Below are positions 6,629 through 13,475 of a DNA stretch of 19,579 bases, piece after piece; position 1 is the stretch's first letter, and the number at the start of each line of letters is the position of its first letter. This stretch comes from an uncultured Bacteroidota bacterium (lineage in GTDB: Bacteria; Bacteroidota; Bacteroidia; Bacteroidales; P3). The position numbers and the translations under genes are program-made. The stretch covers positions 1 through 19,579 of the forward strand of contig UQXW01000041.1 in NCBI GenBank assembly GCA_900545215.1. Reading direction: 5' to 3'. The notes beneath the pieces were generated by a model. It saw only the letters and a program-made list of their open reading frames with translations, searched no databases and was not told where the DNA came from.

Positions 6629-9600
6629 ATGAAACACTTGATGGAAAGATTTTCCGACTCGCAACAGCTTACTTCTTTTGCGAAGAAGTTGTCATTGCCG
6701 AGAGGGAGGTTTGCGTTATGCGGATTGAGGGCTTCCGCTTTAAGTTTGTTCACATCGGCTTGCGTAAAGAAATCCACGAACAGCACTCATCTTTTTCTGT
6801 TTGCCGACAAACAACGAGCCGTTTACTTCTATAATGATTTGGAGTTGATTTACGGACAAAACGATTTGCCGCAAGAGGAGAAGAGCATAGTGTTCTACCC
6901 TGCCTCTTACACGCATCAAAGCGATGCAGCCTCTGTCGAGAATGCCAATGTGGTACTTCGCAACATGGCTTTGCAAAAGTCGATGTCCGGAAGAGCGGAG
7001 ATAGTCGTATCGTACCCCCAAGCCTTGTGCGAAAAGGTGATGTCATCGCAGAAACTCGGTTCAAAAATCATACAAATCAAGAAAGGAGATGAACTGAACC
7101 TCGATGACTTCATAGAACAATTGGACGATTATGGTTTTGAGCGAGTGCATCAGGTTTGCGATGCGGGACAATTCTCGGTTCGAGGAGGTATCATAGATGT
7201 CTATTCCTTCGCTTCGCAGCGACCTTTCCGCATAGAGTTGTTCGGAGATGAAGTCGATAGCATACGAACTTTCGATATAGCCACGCAATTATCCGTCGAA
7301 CAAAAAGAAAGCGTCGAAATCCTTGCCGCAAATCATGAAACGGAAGTACTGCAACGAAGTGTTACCTTGGAGAACTACCTTCCGGAAGATACCGTAATAT
7401 GGATAGAGGAGAGAAATTTCTGCTTGTCGGAGTTTATGAAGCTGGAACAGTTGAAAGATGATGGCGGAAGCATCTTTGCAAGCAAGGAAGAGATGGAACG
7501 ATGGTTCGCAAGAGTGTTGACGGTCGATATGCTGCCAATGCCGCAGGGAGATATGAGCAAATACGATGAAGTCTTGGAGCAGGATTGCGAAGGTCAAATG
7601 CAGTTCAACAGTAGTTTCGACCTCTTGATTGCCGAATTGGAGAAATGGTTCGAGCAATCCTACGAATGTTACTTCAGCGTTTGCGACGATAAACAGAAGA
7701 ACCGCATAGAGAAAATACTCGATGAGTTCAAACCGAAAGACCGTTTGTTGCAGGTGAACTTCATCGATGCAGGTTTTTATGGCGGTTTCGTCGATCATTC
7801 CAATAAAACGCTGCTTTATACCGACCACCAGATTTTCAATCGCTTTCATGCGAGTCGTTTGGACGATAATTCCTCCCAACGCGAGAGGCTTACGATGGAA
7901 GACTTGTTGAGTTTGAAGCCCGGAGACTACGTTACGCATATCGATTACGGCGTCGGTAAGTTCGGAGGCTTGGAGAAAATCAACAATAACGGCAGAATAC
8001 AGGAAGCAATCCGCCTCATATATAAGGATAACGATATTCTCTATGTCTCGATTCACGCTTTGCACAAGGTAAGCCGTTACAGCGGCAAGGAAGGCATCGA
8101 ACCCAAACTCAATCGTCTCGGTTCCTCGGCATGGCAGAGGCTTAAAAACAAGACGAAAAGCAAGGTAAAAGACATAGCGAAGGAGTTGATAGCCCTCTAT
8201 GCCAAAAGGAAGATGAGCAAAGGTTTCGCCTTTTCGGCAGACAGCTATTTGCAAAACGAGTTGGAAGCCTCATTCCTTTATGAAGACACCCCCGATCAAT
8301 ATAAAGCCACAAGAGATGTAAAACACGACATGGAATCGCCATGTCCCATGGATAGGCTGATATGCGGCGACGTAGGCTTCGGCAAAACCGAGGTTGCAAT
8401 ACGTGCAGCCTTCAAAGCCGCTTGCGACGGCAAGCAGGTTGTGGTGCTTGTGCCTACGACGGTACTTGCCTTTCAGCATTACAAATCCTTTTCCGAACGA
8501 TTGGAACGCTTCGCATGCAGGGTCGATTATCTGAATCGCTTCCGCAGCCGACAGGAAATAAAGCAGGTATTGAGCGATTTGCAAAGCGGCAAAATCGATA
8601 TATTGATAGGCACGCACAGAGTACTCGGCAAGGATGTCAAGTTCAAGGATTTGGGATTGCTCATCATAGACGAGGAACACAAATTCGGAGTAAGCGTCAA
8701 GGAAAAGCTGAAAACCTTGAAGGTGAACCTCGATACCCTCACCCTTACCGCAACCCCCATTCCACGAACACTGCAATTCTCCCTCATGGGAGCGAGAGAC
8801 CTCTCCATCATCAACACCGCACCTGCCAATCGCCAGCCGGTCAGCACGGAAATAATACCTTTCGACAAGGAAAGGATAAGAGATGCCGTCATGTTCGAGT
8901 TATCTCGCGGCGGACAAGTCTATTTCGTCCACAACAGGGTACAGGACATAGAAGAAACCGCCGATATGGTCAGGCGACTTGTGCCGATGGCAAGAGTTGT
9001 CGTCGGCCACGGACAGCAAAGCGGCGAACACTTGGAAGAGGTCATGATGGACTTCATAGAAGACAAGTATGACGTTTTGGTATGCACCACAATAGTCGAG
9101 AACGGTCTGGATATACCGAATGCAAACACCATTTTGATAGACCAAGCACAGAATTACGGTCTCAGCGATCTCCATCAGCTGCGTGGAAGAGTGGGGAGAA
9201 GCAACAAGAAAGCCTATTGTTATCTTATCGCTCCCGATGCCTGTGTTCTGACGGAAGAAGCTGCCAAACGCCTGAGAGCAATAGAGGAGTTCTCCGCCAT
9301 AGGCAGCGGCTTTGCCATAGCAATGCGGGACTTGGATATAAGAGGAGCGGGAAATATATTGGGAGCAGAGCAGAGCGGATTCATAAGCGAAATAGGTTTT
9401 GAGACCTATCAGAAAATTCTGAACGAAGCAATACACGAGTTGAAGACCACGGAGTTCAAGGATTTGTTTGCTGCGGAAGTGGCAAACGGCAGTTCCCTTG
9501 TCGAGAGTTGCACGATAGAAACCGACCTCGAAATTTTCATACCCGATACCTACGTCAGCGACATTGTGGAGAGACTGAAAATCTACAAACGCCTCGATAC

Positions 9601-9970
9601 CATGGAAGAAGACAAACAAGCCGAGGAACTGAAAAACGAACTCATCGACCGATTCGGTAAACTGCCGAAACAAACTGCCGAACTATTCGAGGTAGTCAAA
9701 CTCAGACGCTTGGCAAAACGTCTTGCGATAGAACGCCTGACAATAAAACGCAACAAGCTTACTGCCAACTTCGTCTCCGATAAGGAAAGCAGTTTCTATT
9801 CCGGAGAACTCTTCGGCAGGGTGTTGCATTACGTACAATGTTACCCTCGCCGCTGTGCCTTGCAGGAGCAAGGCGAAAGATTGATGCTTGTCATAAGCGA
9901 CGTAGCCGATGTTTATACCGCCGTGAAAATCCTTCAAGCCATGACCGGTCTTGACTCTAAAACAGAATAA
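6629..9970 (+). CDS. mfd: Transcription-repair coupling factor Mfd
   Basis: 1113 aa, the usual Mfd size. Mfd binds RNA polymerase stalled at DNA lesions, pushes it off using ATP and recruits UvrA. The N-terminal third is the UvrB-like region (SVRGGIIDVYSF, FRIELFGDEVDSIR). A CarD-like RNA polymerase interaction domain starts near residue 427 (LKPGDYVTHIDYGVGKFGG). The helicase core follows: Walker A GDVGFGKT at 580-587, DEEH box at 681-684, TATPIPRTL motif III, then the second RecA lobe with VCTTIVENGLDIPNANT and the QLRGRVGRS motif. The translocation/TRG region and the C-terminal autoinhibitory domain complete it. The DEEH in place of the DEEQ of E. coli is a common variant. The start is uncertain: ATG 6629 nearly touches a promoter box, and Met5 (6641) is an alternative. 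Confidence 0.97.
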   Translation: MKHLMERFSDSQQLTSFAKKLSLPRGRFALCGLRASALSLFTSACVKKSTNSTHLFLFADKQRAVYFYNDLELIYGQNDLPQEEKSIVFYPASYTHQSDAASVENANVVLRNMALQKSMSGRAEIVVSYPQALCEKVMSSQKLGSKIIQIKKGDELNLDDFIEQLDDYGFERVHQVCDAGQFSVRGGIIDVYSFASQRPFRIELFGDEVDSIRTFDIATQLSVEQKESVEILAANHETEVLQRSVTLENYLPEDTVIWIEERNFCLSEFMKLEQLKDDGGSIFASKEEMERWFARVLTVDMLPMPQGDMSKYDEVLEQDCEGQMQFNSSFDLLIAELEKWFEQSYECYFSVCDDKQKNRIEKILDEFKPKDRLLQVNFIDAGFYGGFVDHSNKTLLYTDHQIFNRFHASRLDDNSSQRERLTMEDLLSLKPGDYVTHIDYGVGKFGGLEKINNNGRIQEAIRLIYKDNDILYVSIHALHKVSRYSGKEGIEPKLNRLGSSAWQRLKNKTKSKVKDIAKELIALYAKRKMSKGFAFSADSYLQNELEASFLYEDTPDQYKATRDVKHDMESPCPMDRLICGDVGFGKTEVAIRAAFKAACDGKQVVVLVPTTVLAFQHYKSFSERLERFACRVDYLNRFRSRQEIKQVLSDLQSGKIDILIGTHRVLGKDVKFKDLGLLIIDEEHKFGVSVKEKLKTLKVNLDTLTLTATPIPRTLQFSLMGARDLSIINTAPANRQPVSTEIIPFDKERIRDAVMFELSRGGQVYFVHNRVQDIEETADMVRRLVPMARVVVGHGQQSGEHLEEVMMDFIEDKYDVLVCTTIVENGLDIPNANTILIDQAQNYGLSDLHQLRGRVGRSNKKAYCYLIAPDACVLTEEAAKRLRAIEEFSAIGSGFAIAMRDLDIRGAGNILGAEQSGFISEIGFETYQKILNEAIHELKTTEFKDLFAAEVANGSSLVESCTIETDLEIFIPDTYVSDIVERLKIYKRLDTMEEDKQAEELKNELIDRFGKLPKQTAELFEVVKLRRLAKRLAIERLTIKRNKLTANFVSDKESSFYSGELFGRVLHYVQCYPRRCALQEQGERLMLVISDVADVYTAVKILQAMTGLDSKTE

Positions 9971-10003
9971 CGGCAGCTTATCGTTTCAAAACCTGCTGTC
10001 GGC

Positions 10004-10024
10004 GTTGCCGGACTTGCCGGCAAC
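10004..10024 (+). terminator. GC-rich hairpin after mfd
   Basis: GTTGCCGG (10004-10011) pairs with CCGGCAAC (10017-10024) around a 5-nt loop, 34 nt after the mfd stop. No T-tract follows, so termination here is doubtful. Confidence 0.35.
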
Positions 10025-10027
10025 TTG

Positions 10028-10154
10028 AAAAAAGTGTCAGTTTCGATTTGGAAAATTGACACTTTTACAGTAGGAAATTGACACTTTTTGACTGCAAAAT
10101 TGACACTTTTGCACTACAGAATTGACACTTTTTCACCTTAAAAGTGTCAATTTT
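10028..10154. repeat. Phased array of TTGACACTTTT repeats, 22-bp period
   Basis: Four direct copies of TTGACACTTTT start at 10056, 10078, 10100 and 10122, exactly 22 bp apart. They are flanked on each side by an inverted copy: AAAAGTGTCA at 10030-10039 and AAAAGTGTCAA at 10140-10150. The core TGACAC/GTGTCA positions are 10034, 10057, 10079, 10101, 10123 and 10144. Spacers are unrelated in sequence. This could be a cooperative protein-binding array or a set of alternative hairpins. Confidence 0.88.
10121..10154 (+). terminator. Possible terminator at the end of the repeat array
   Basis: ATTGACACTTTT (10121-10132) pairs with AAAAGTGTCAAT (10140-10151), a 12-bp perfect stem with a 7-nt loop and then TTT. 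The tail is short and the site is 150 nt past mfd. Confidence 0.4.
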
Positions 10155-10377
10155 CTCACCTTCCCATCAAGTTTGCAAACGGCAGGCTCAAATTCATGTA
10201 TTTTTTCATCAAGTTCAGCGACGGTTAAACCTCGATGCTATTCACATGTTATTTGTGAATGCAAAACATTCGTGAAAACAGATAACCCCCTTTATTGCTC
10301 CCTTACATAAAATCAATGGGAAATATCGCTTCCATGCTTTGTCTCTGAGAGTTTTACTTTTCAGCGAGGCAACAAAG

Positions 10378-10480
10378 TCTGAGTTCAACTCATAAATGCA
10401 ACTTTAGGAGATAGGGGAAAGAGACAAAATAAAACTCAAACAAGAGAGTGGAAAAACCCTTCCTGTTCGAGTCTGAAAAT
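10378..10480 (+). repeat. Dispersed intergenic repeat, copy B
   Basis: It matches copy A at 2941-3027 in block order and orientation, starting at TTCAACTCATA and ending at TCGAGT then CTGAAAA. The arms ACTCAAACA and TGTTCGAGT allow a hairpin in the second half, as in copy A. It ends about 25 bp before the tonB-type promoter. Confidence 0.6.
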
Positions 10481-10505
10481 GGACAAATTTTTTTCTCGAA
10501 AAAAG

Positions 10506-10536
10506 TTTGTGGTATATGAAAATATTATTATCTTTG
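10506..10536 (+). promoter_or_regulatory. Promoter P1 of the TonB-domain gene
   Basis: TTTG (10506-10509), 19 bases, then TATCTTTG (10529-10536): an exact Bacteroidetes consensus. The predicted leader is about 110 nt. Confidence 0.8.
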
Positions 10537-10544
10537 CCCTGTGA

Positions 10545-10574
10545 TTGTTCTAATTATCGGGAATATTACTTTTG
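10545..10574 (+). promoter_or_regulatory. Promoter P2 of the TonB-domain gene
   Basis: TTG (10545-10547), 19 bases, then TACTTTTG (10567-10574). It starts 8 bases after the P1 -7 box, so P1 transcripts run through it. The predicted leader is about 70 nt. Confidence 0.72.
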
Positions 10575-10653
10575 CGACTTTTATTCGTTCCATGTCTCCC
10601 TCTAATCACCGATTTGTCGAACTTATTCATTATTAATCAAAAATATATCAGTT

Positions 10654-11094
10654 ATGAAGAAAACAGTTAGATTGTTGTTGACCATTGCACTGCTTGGCGG
10701 CGGTATGGTTTCGGCACAAAACAGGGACGCAGAAAACGATACTTCTGAAGAAACGACATTTAACCTCGTCGAAGAGTTCGCTTCTTTCCCGGGAGGACAG
10801 GACGAAATGTACAAATTCATCGCAAAGAATTTGCAATATCCCGAAAAAGCTGAAAAAAAGGGGATAGAGGGTAAGGTTTATGTGAGTTTCGTTGTGGAGG
10901 TTGATGGTTCTATCACAGACGTAAAAGTACTCAGAGACATAGGTGGCGGTTGTGGAGAAGCCGCTGTGAGGGTTGTGAAATCCATGCCGAAATGGAATCC
11001 TGCCAAACAGAGAGGCGAATATGTCAGAATGCAAATGACATTGCCTTTTTCTTTTATGTTGTCAGATAAAGACAAGCAGACTCAAAGCGAGTAA
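10654..11094 (+). CDS. Periplasmic stand-alone TonB C-terminal domain protein
   Basis: 146 aa. Residues 1-21 look like a type I signal peptide (MKKTVRLLLTIALLGGGMVSA, cleavage before Gln). After a short acidic linker, a TonB_C domain covers about residues 40-137. Landmarks are FPGGQDEMYKFIAKNLQYPEKA, GKVYVSFVVEVDGSI and the closing PKWNPAKQRGEYVRMQMTLPFSF. Classical TonB couples the inner-membrane proton gradient to outer-membrane receptors through an N-terminal anchor and a Pro-rich spacer. Both are missing here, so energy coupling is unlikely by itself. Single-domain relatives are frequent in Bacteroidetes and their role is poorly defined. Two consensus promoters precede the gene, which suggests strong or dual-mode expression. 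Confidence 0.88.
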   Translation: MKKTVRLLLTIALLGGGMVSAQNRDAENDTSEETTFNLVEEFASFPGGQDEMYKFIAKNLQYPEKAEKKGIEGKVYVSFVVEVDGSITDVKVLRDIGGGCGEAAVRVVKSMPKWNPAKQRGEYVRMQMTLPFSFMLSDKDKQTQSE

Positions 11095-11107
11095 GCATTT
11101 TTCCGCT

Positions 11108-11179
11108 ATCGCTTCAGCATAGCGATTGTCAAGTCGGCATCTTGGTTTACGTTACAGGCGTATGAGAGGATGCCGACTT
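11108..11179 (+). terminator. Two hairpins between the TonB-domain gene and recX
   Basis: ATCGCT (11108-11113) pairs with AGCGAT (11121-11126). Then AAGTCGGCATC (11131-11141) pairs perfectly over 11 bp with GATGCCGACTT (11169-11179) across a 27-nt loop. TGGCTTTTATT follows the second stem, a modest T-rich tail. It probably ends the upstream transcript; its right arm also lies just before the recX -7 box. Confidence 0.5.
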
Positions 11180-11191
11180 GGCTTTTATTGC

Positions 11192-11199
11192 TACCTTTG
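11192..11199 (+). promoter_or_regulatory. -7 box of the candidate recX promoter
   Basis: TACCTTTG matches TAnnTTTG. No TTG lies about 19 bases upstream. The ATG is at 11217, giving a leader of about 10 nt. This box rules out the upstream TTG start at 11178. Confidence 0.5.
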
Positions 11200-11216
11200 C
11201 AAAAAATTATATCGGT

Positions 11217-11696
11217 ATGCCTCAAAAGAAACTCTATACTCTGACACAGGCTTTGGAATATGCAAAGGATTATTGTGCGAAGGAGGAGCATTGCCAAAGC
11301 GATGTGAAGAAAAAATTGCGTTCTTACGGAGTTTTGGAAGAGGAAGCGGATATTTGTCTTGCGGAATTGATAACCGAAGGCTTTATAAATGAGCAAAGAT
11401 ATGCGGATTTGTTTGCTGTAAGTAAGTTTCATCAAAACAAATGGGGCAGGAATAAAATCACCATGCACTTGAAAGCAAAAGAAATTTCTTCGATTTGCAT
11501 TGGCAAGGCTCTTGATAAGATTGATATGGAGGAATACTTCGATATGATAAATCGTTTGTTCGAGAAAAGAATGCCGAACGGCAAATCCGAAGCAAATTCC
11601 TTGGAAAGGAAGAAAACGATAAGTTTTTTGATTGGAAGAGGCTTCGAGTATTCGGAAATAACAAAGGCTCTTGATGTATCGGATGATGATTTCTAA
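11217..11696 (+). CDS. recX: RecX family regulatory protein
   Basis: 159 aa from the ATG at 11217. The reading frame is open back to a TTG at 11178, but that start precedes the -7 box, so the ATG is preferred. RecX proteins bind RecA and limit its filament growth and recombinase activity. The protein shows the three-helix-repeat pattern of the family: ALEYAKDYCAKEEHCQSDVKKKL and LAELITEGFINEQRYADLF, then KWGRNKITMHLKAKEIS, and finally TISFLIGRGFEYSEITKAL, the family's C-terminal RGF-type ending. recA is not in the window. The gene's end overlaps the start of the deacetylase gene, suggesting co-transcription. Confidence 0.87.
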   Translation: MPQKKLYTLTQALEYAKDYCAKEEHCQSDVKKKLRSYGVLEEEADICLAELITEGFINEQRYADLFAVSKFHQNKWGRNKITMHLKAKEISSICIGKALDKIDMEEYFDMINRLFEKRMPNGKSEANSLERKKTISFLIGRGFEYSEITKALDVSDDDF

Positions 11697-12297
11697 GATA
11701 CCTTACTTCGTCAGAAGGTTGTTTTCCGGCTGTTTCGAGTTCGGTGTTCCCTGCGAGGATAAGGCGATTTACCTTACTTTCGATGACGGACCGGTTCCGG
11801 AGGTTACGCCGAAGGTGTTGGAGTTGCTTGACAGGTATAATGCGAAAGCCACGTTCTTTTGTGTAGGGGATAATATAAGGAAACATCCGGATTGTTTCAA
11901 GGAAGTGATTTCGCATGGGCATGCCGTTGGTAATCATACAATGCATCATTTGCAGGGAATGACAACTGCTTGCAAGAAATACATGAACGATGTGGAGCAA
12001 TGTAATACTTTATGTCGCTCGGAATTGTTCCGACCTCCTTACGGAAGACCTACGGTAAAACAAATCAAGGAATTGAGGAAACAGGGTTACAGAATAATCC
12101 TATGGACGGTCATCAGCTATGATTACAACAGAAAATTGAGTCCGGAGAAATGTTTGAGGAACGTTTCCAATCTTCATTCGGGAGATATAGTATTGTTTCA
12201 CGACAGCATCAAGGCAGAAAAGAACATGCTTTACTGCCTTGAAAATGTCTTGAAAATTTATTCCGAAAAAGGTTTCGAGTTTCGAGCCTTGAATTAA
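11674..12297 (+). CDS. Polysaccharide deacetylase (NodB homology, CE4 family)
   Basis: 207 aa from ATG 11674. An AAAGG six bases upstream favours this start; ATGs at 11683 and 11686 are alternatives, and the frame also has a TTG at 11671. CE4 enzymes remove N- or O-acetyl groups from peptidoglycan, chitin-type or exopolysaccharide sugars using a metal ion. All five family motifs are visible: TFDDGP (catalytic base and metal Asp), HTMHH (metal His pair), RPPYG, ILWTVISYDY and LFHDS (catalytic His). There is no clear signal peptide; a short N-terminal stretch (PYFVRRLFSGCF) precedes the catalytic core, so location is unclear. It overlaps recX by 23 nt and converges with the lipoprotein gene 6 nt beyond its stop, with no hairpin between them. 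Confidence 0.92.
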   Translation: MYRMMISKIPYFVRRLFSGCFEFGVPCEDKAIYLTFDDGPVPEVTPKVLELLDRYNAKATFFCVGDNIRKHPDCFKEVISHGHAVGNHTMHHLQGMTTACKKYMNDVEQCNTLCRSELFRPPYGRPTVKQIKELRKQGYRIILWTVISYDYNRKLSPEKCLRNVSNLHSGDIVLFHDSIKAEKNMLYCLENVLKIYSEKGFEFRALN

Positions 12298-12303
12298 GAG
12301 GCT

Positions 12304-12687
12304 TTACTCTGCAACCAATACGTCTTTGGTTATGGTCTCGTTATATTTCAAACGAACGGTACTTTTGCCTCGTCTCACCTGAGGGTCGGGGCTTATGGTG
12401 GAATCGATATAAGAGTATGTTACATCGATGTCGAAAATAGCCTCATTATCGAAAAAGAAATAGGCTTCGCCATTTACGTCCGATGTTCCTGTTCTACGAA
12501 CATCTCCGGCTTCTTTCGATATGGTTATTTGGGCACCTGTCAATCTTTTGGAGGCGTTTGTTGCATCTTTTACGACGACTGTAAGTCCGCAACCATCGAT
12601 TTCATCGTCTCCGCATGCCATAAACAACGGGGAAACAAGCATTAACGCCAATACTGTCAAAAAAAATCTACCTATATTCTTCATCAT
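12304..12687 (-). CDS. Small lipoprotein with predicted beta-sandwich domain
   Basis: 127 aa. A lipoprotein signal peptide ends at Cys25 (VSPLFMAC). The residues GDDE after the Cys resemble the acidic surface-export signal of Bacteroidetes lipoproteins, so the outer surface is a plausible location (inference). The mature part has a pattern typical of carboxypeptidase-regulatory/prealbumin-like folds: GLTVVVKDATNASKRLTGAQITI, then TSDVNGEAYFFF, then beta strands ending KDVLVAE. No catalytic motif is visible and function is unknown. Its promoter overlaps the start of the divergent cyclophilin gene. Confidence 0.75.
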   Translation of the reverse strand: MMKNIGRFFLTVLALMLVSPLFMACGDDEIDGCGLTVVVKDATNASKRLTGAQITISKEAGDVRRTGTSDVNGEAYFFFDNEAIFDIDVTYSYIDSTISPDPQVRRGKSTVRLKYNETITKDVLVAE

Positions 12688-12735
12688 GAACGTTTTTTAT
12701 TGTAATATTGCAATCCCAATTCGAGAAATTGGTTG

Positions 12736-12767
12736 CAAAGCTAAGAAAAAAATCGTATGTACACAAA
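12736..12767 (-). promoter_or_regulatory. Promoter of the minus-strand lipoprotein gene
   Basis: On the minus strand TTTG (12767-12764), 20 bases, then TAGCTTTG (12743-12736). The leader to the ATG at 12687 is about 40 nt. The -33 box lies inside the first codons of the cyclophilin gene at 12757. An inverted repeat, CCAATT (12715-12720) with AATTGG (12727-12732), lies just inside the predicted start region. Confidence 0.7.
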
Positions 12768-13467
12768 GAAAAAATTACTTTTAATCCTTTTTGCGGGGCT
12801 TCTCGCTTTTTCATGTTCTGACAAATTGCCTAACAAAAGCACTGTTCAAGCTCCCGAGAAGAAAGAAATCAAACAAGAAAAGACCATGGTTATTATCAGC
12901 ACGGATTTTGGCGATATGAAGGCTGTTCTTTATGATGAAACGCCTTTGCACAAAGAGAACTTCGTTAAATTGGCGAAAGAGGGATATTTTGACGGCACTT
13001 TGTTTCACCGCGTCATAGATGGATTTATGATACAGGGAGGCGACCCCGATTCCAAAAATGCCAAACCGGGGCAGATGTTGGGGCAGGGCGGTCCCGATTA
13101 TACCGTTCCGGCAGAATTCAATCCGCAGTTGATTCACAAGAAAGGAGCATTGGCGGCTGCAAGAATGGCAGATCAGGTAAACCCCGACAAAGCTTCTTCG
13201 GGAAGTCAGTTCTATATCGCACAAGGAAAGACTTACACGAAAGATGAGTTGATGAATTTAGGCAGCAGAATGGGACGCTCGTTCAATAAAATCCAGATAG
13301 ACGCTTACACCACAGTCGGAGGCGTTCCTTTTCTCGATTATGAATACACGGTTTTCGGAGAGGTTGTCGAAGGCTTGGACGTTATAGATAAGATTGCAAG
13401 AGTGCAGAAGGATAATTATGACCGTCCGACGAAAGACATCAAGATGACAATAAAAGTTGTTGAATAG
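12757..13467 (+). CDS. Lipoprotein cyclophilin-type peptidyl-prolyl isomerase
   Basis: 236 aa. A lipoprotein signal peptide ends at Cys20 (LLAFSC), so the enzyme is membrane-anchored and faces the periplasm. A charged linker (about 21-43) leads to a cyclophilin domain running to the end. Signature segments are LFHRVIDGFMIQGGD, SGSQFYIAQG (Gln-Phe of the active site) and YTVFGEVVEGLDVIDKI. The FHR arginine, the usual catalytic residue, is present. The family catalyses cis-trans isomerisation of Xaa-Pro bonds during protein folding. A short insertion (KDELMNLGSRMGRSFNKIQ) is larger than in minimal cyclophilins. No consensus promoter was found; TAATATTG (12703-12710) is a one-mismatch -7 box. 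It ends 8 nt before pheS and may be co-transcribed with it. Confidence 0.93.
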   Translation: MYTKKKLLLILFAGLLAFSCSDKLPNKSTVQAPEKKEIKQEKTMVIISTDFGDMKAVLYDETPLHKENFVKLAKEGYFDGTLFHRVIDGFMIQGGDPDSKNAKPGQMLGQGGPDYTVPAEFNPQLIHKKGALAAARMADQVNPDKASSGSQFYIAQGKTYTKDELMNLGSRMGRSFNKIQIDAYTTVGGVPFLDYEYTVFGEVVEGLDVIDKIARVQKDNYDRPTKDIKMTIKVVE

Positions 13468-13475
13468 AGACTAAC

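Larger units (their letters stand above)
9971..10653. other. Large gene-free spacer between mfd and the TonB-domain gene
   Basis: About 680 bp with no credible ORF. In order it holds a GC-rich hairpin (10004-10024), the 22-bp phased array (10034-10149), a 7-bp inverted repeat ATTCACA/TGTGAAT (10240-10246 with 10254-10260), copy B of a dispersed repeat (10378-10480) and two tandem promoters (10506-10574). Confidence 0.6.

Noticed and set aside
7289..9673. Long minus-strand frames of 321 and 257 aa inside mfd
   Set aside because: They lie wholly antisense to a highly conserved Mfd and show no recognisable domain or start signals.
10028..10154. Phased repeat array considered as a CRISPR array
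   Set aside because: Repeats are only 11-15 bp with about 7-11 bp between them, two end units are inverted, and no cas genes are present.
10122..10310. 62-aa plus-strand frame after mfd
   Set aside because: It starts with TTG inside the repeat array and has no credible protein features.
11178..11216. Upstream TTG start for recX
   Set aside because: It would place the -7 box TACCTTTG (11192-11199) inside the coding region. The ATG at 11217 fits the family better.
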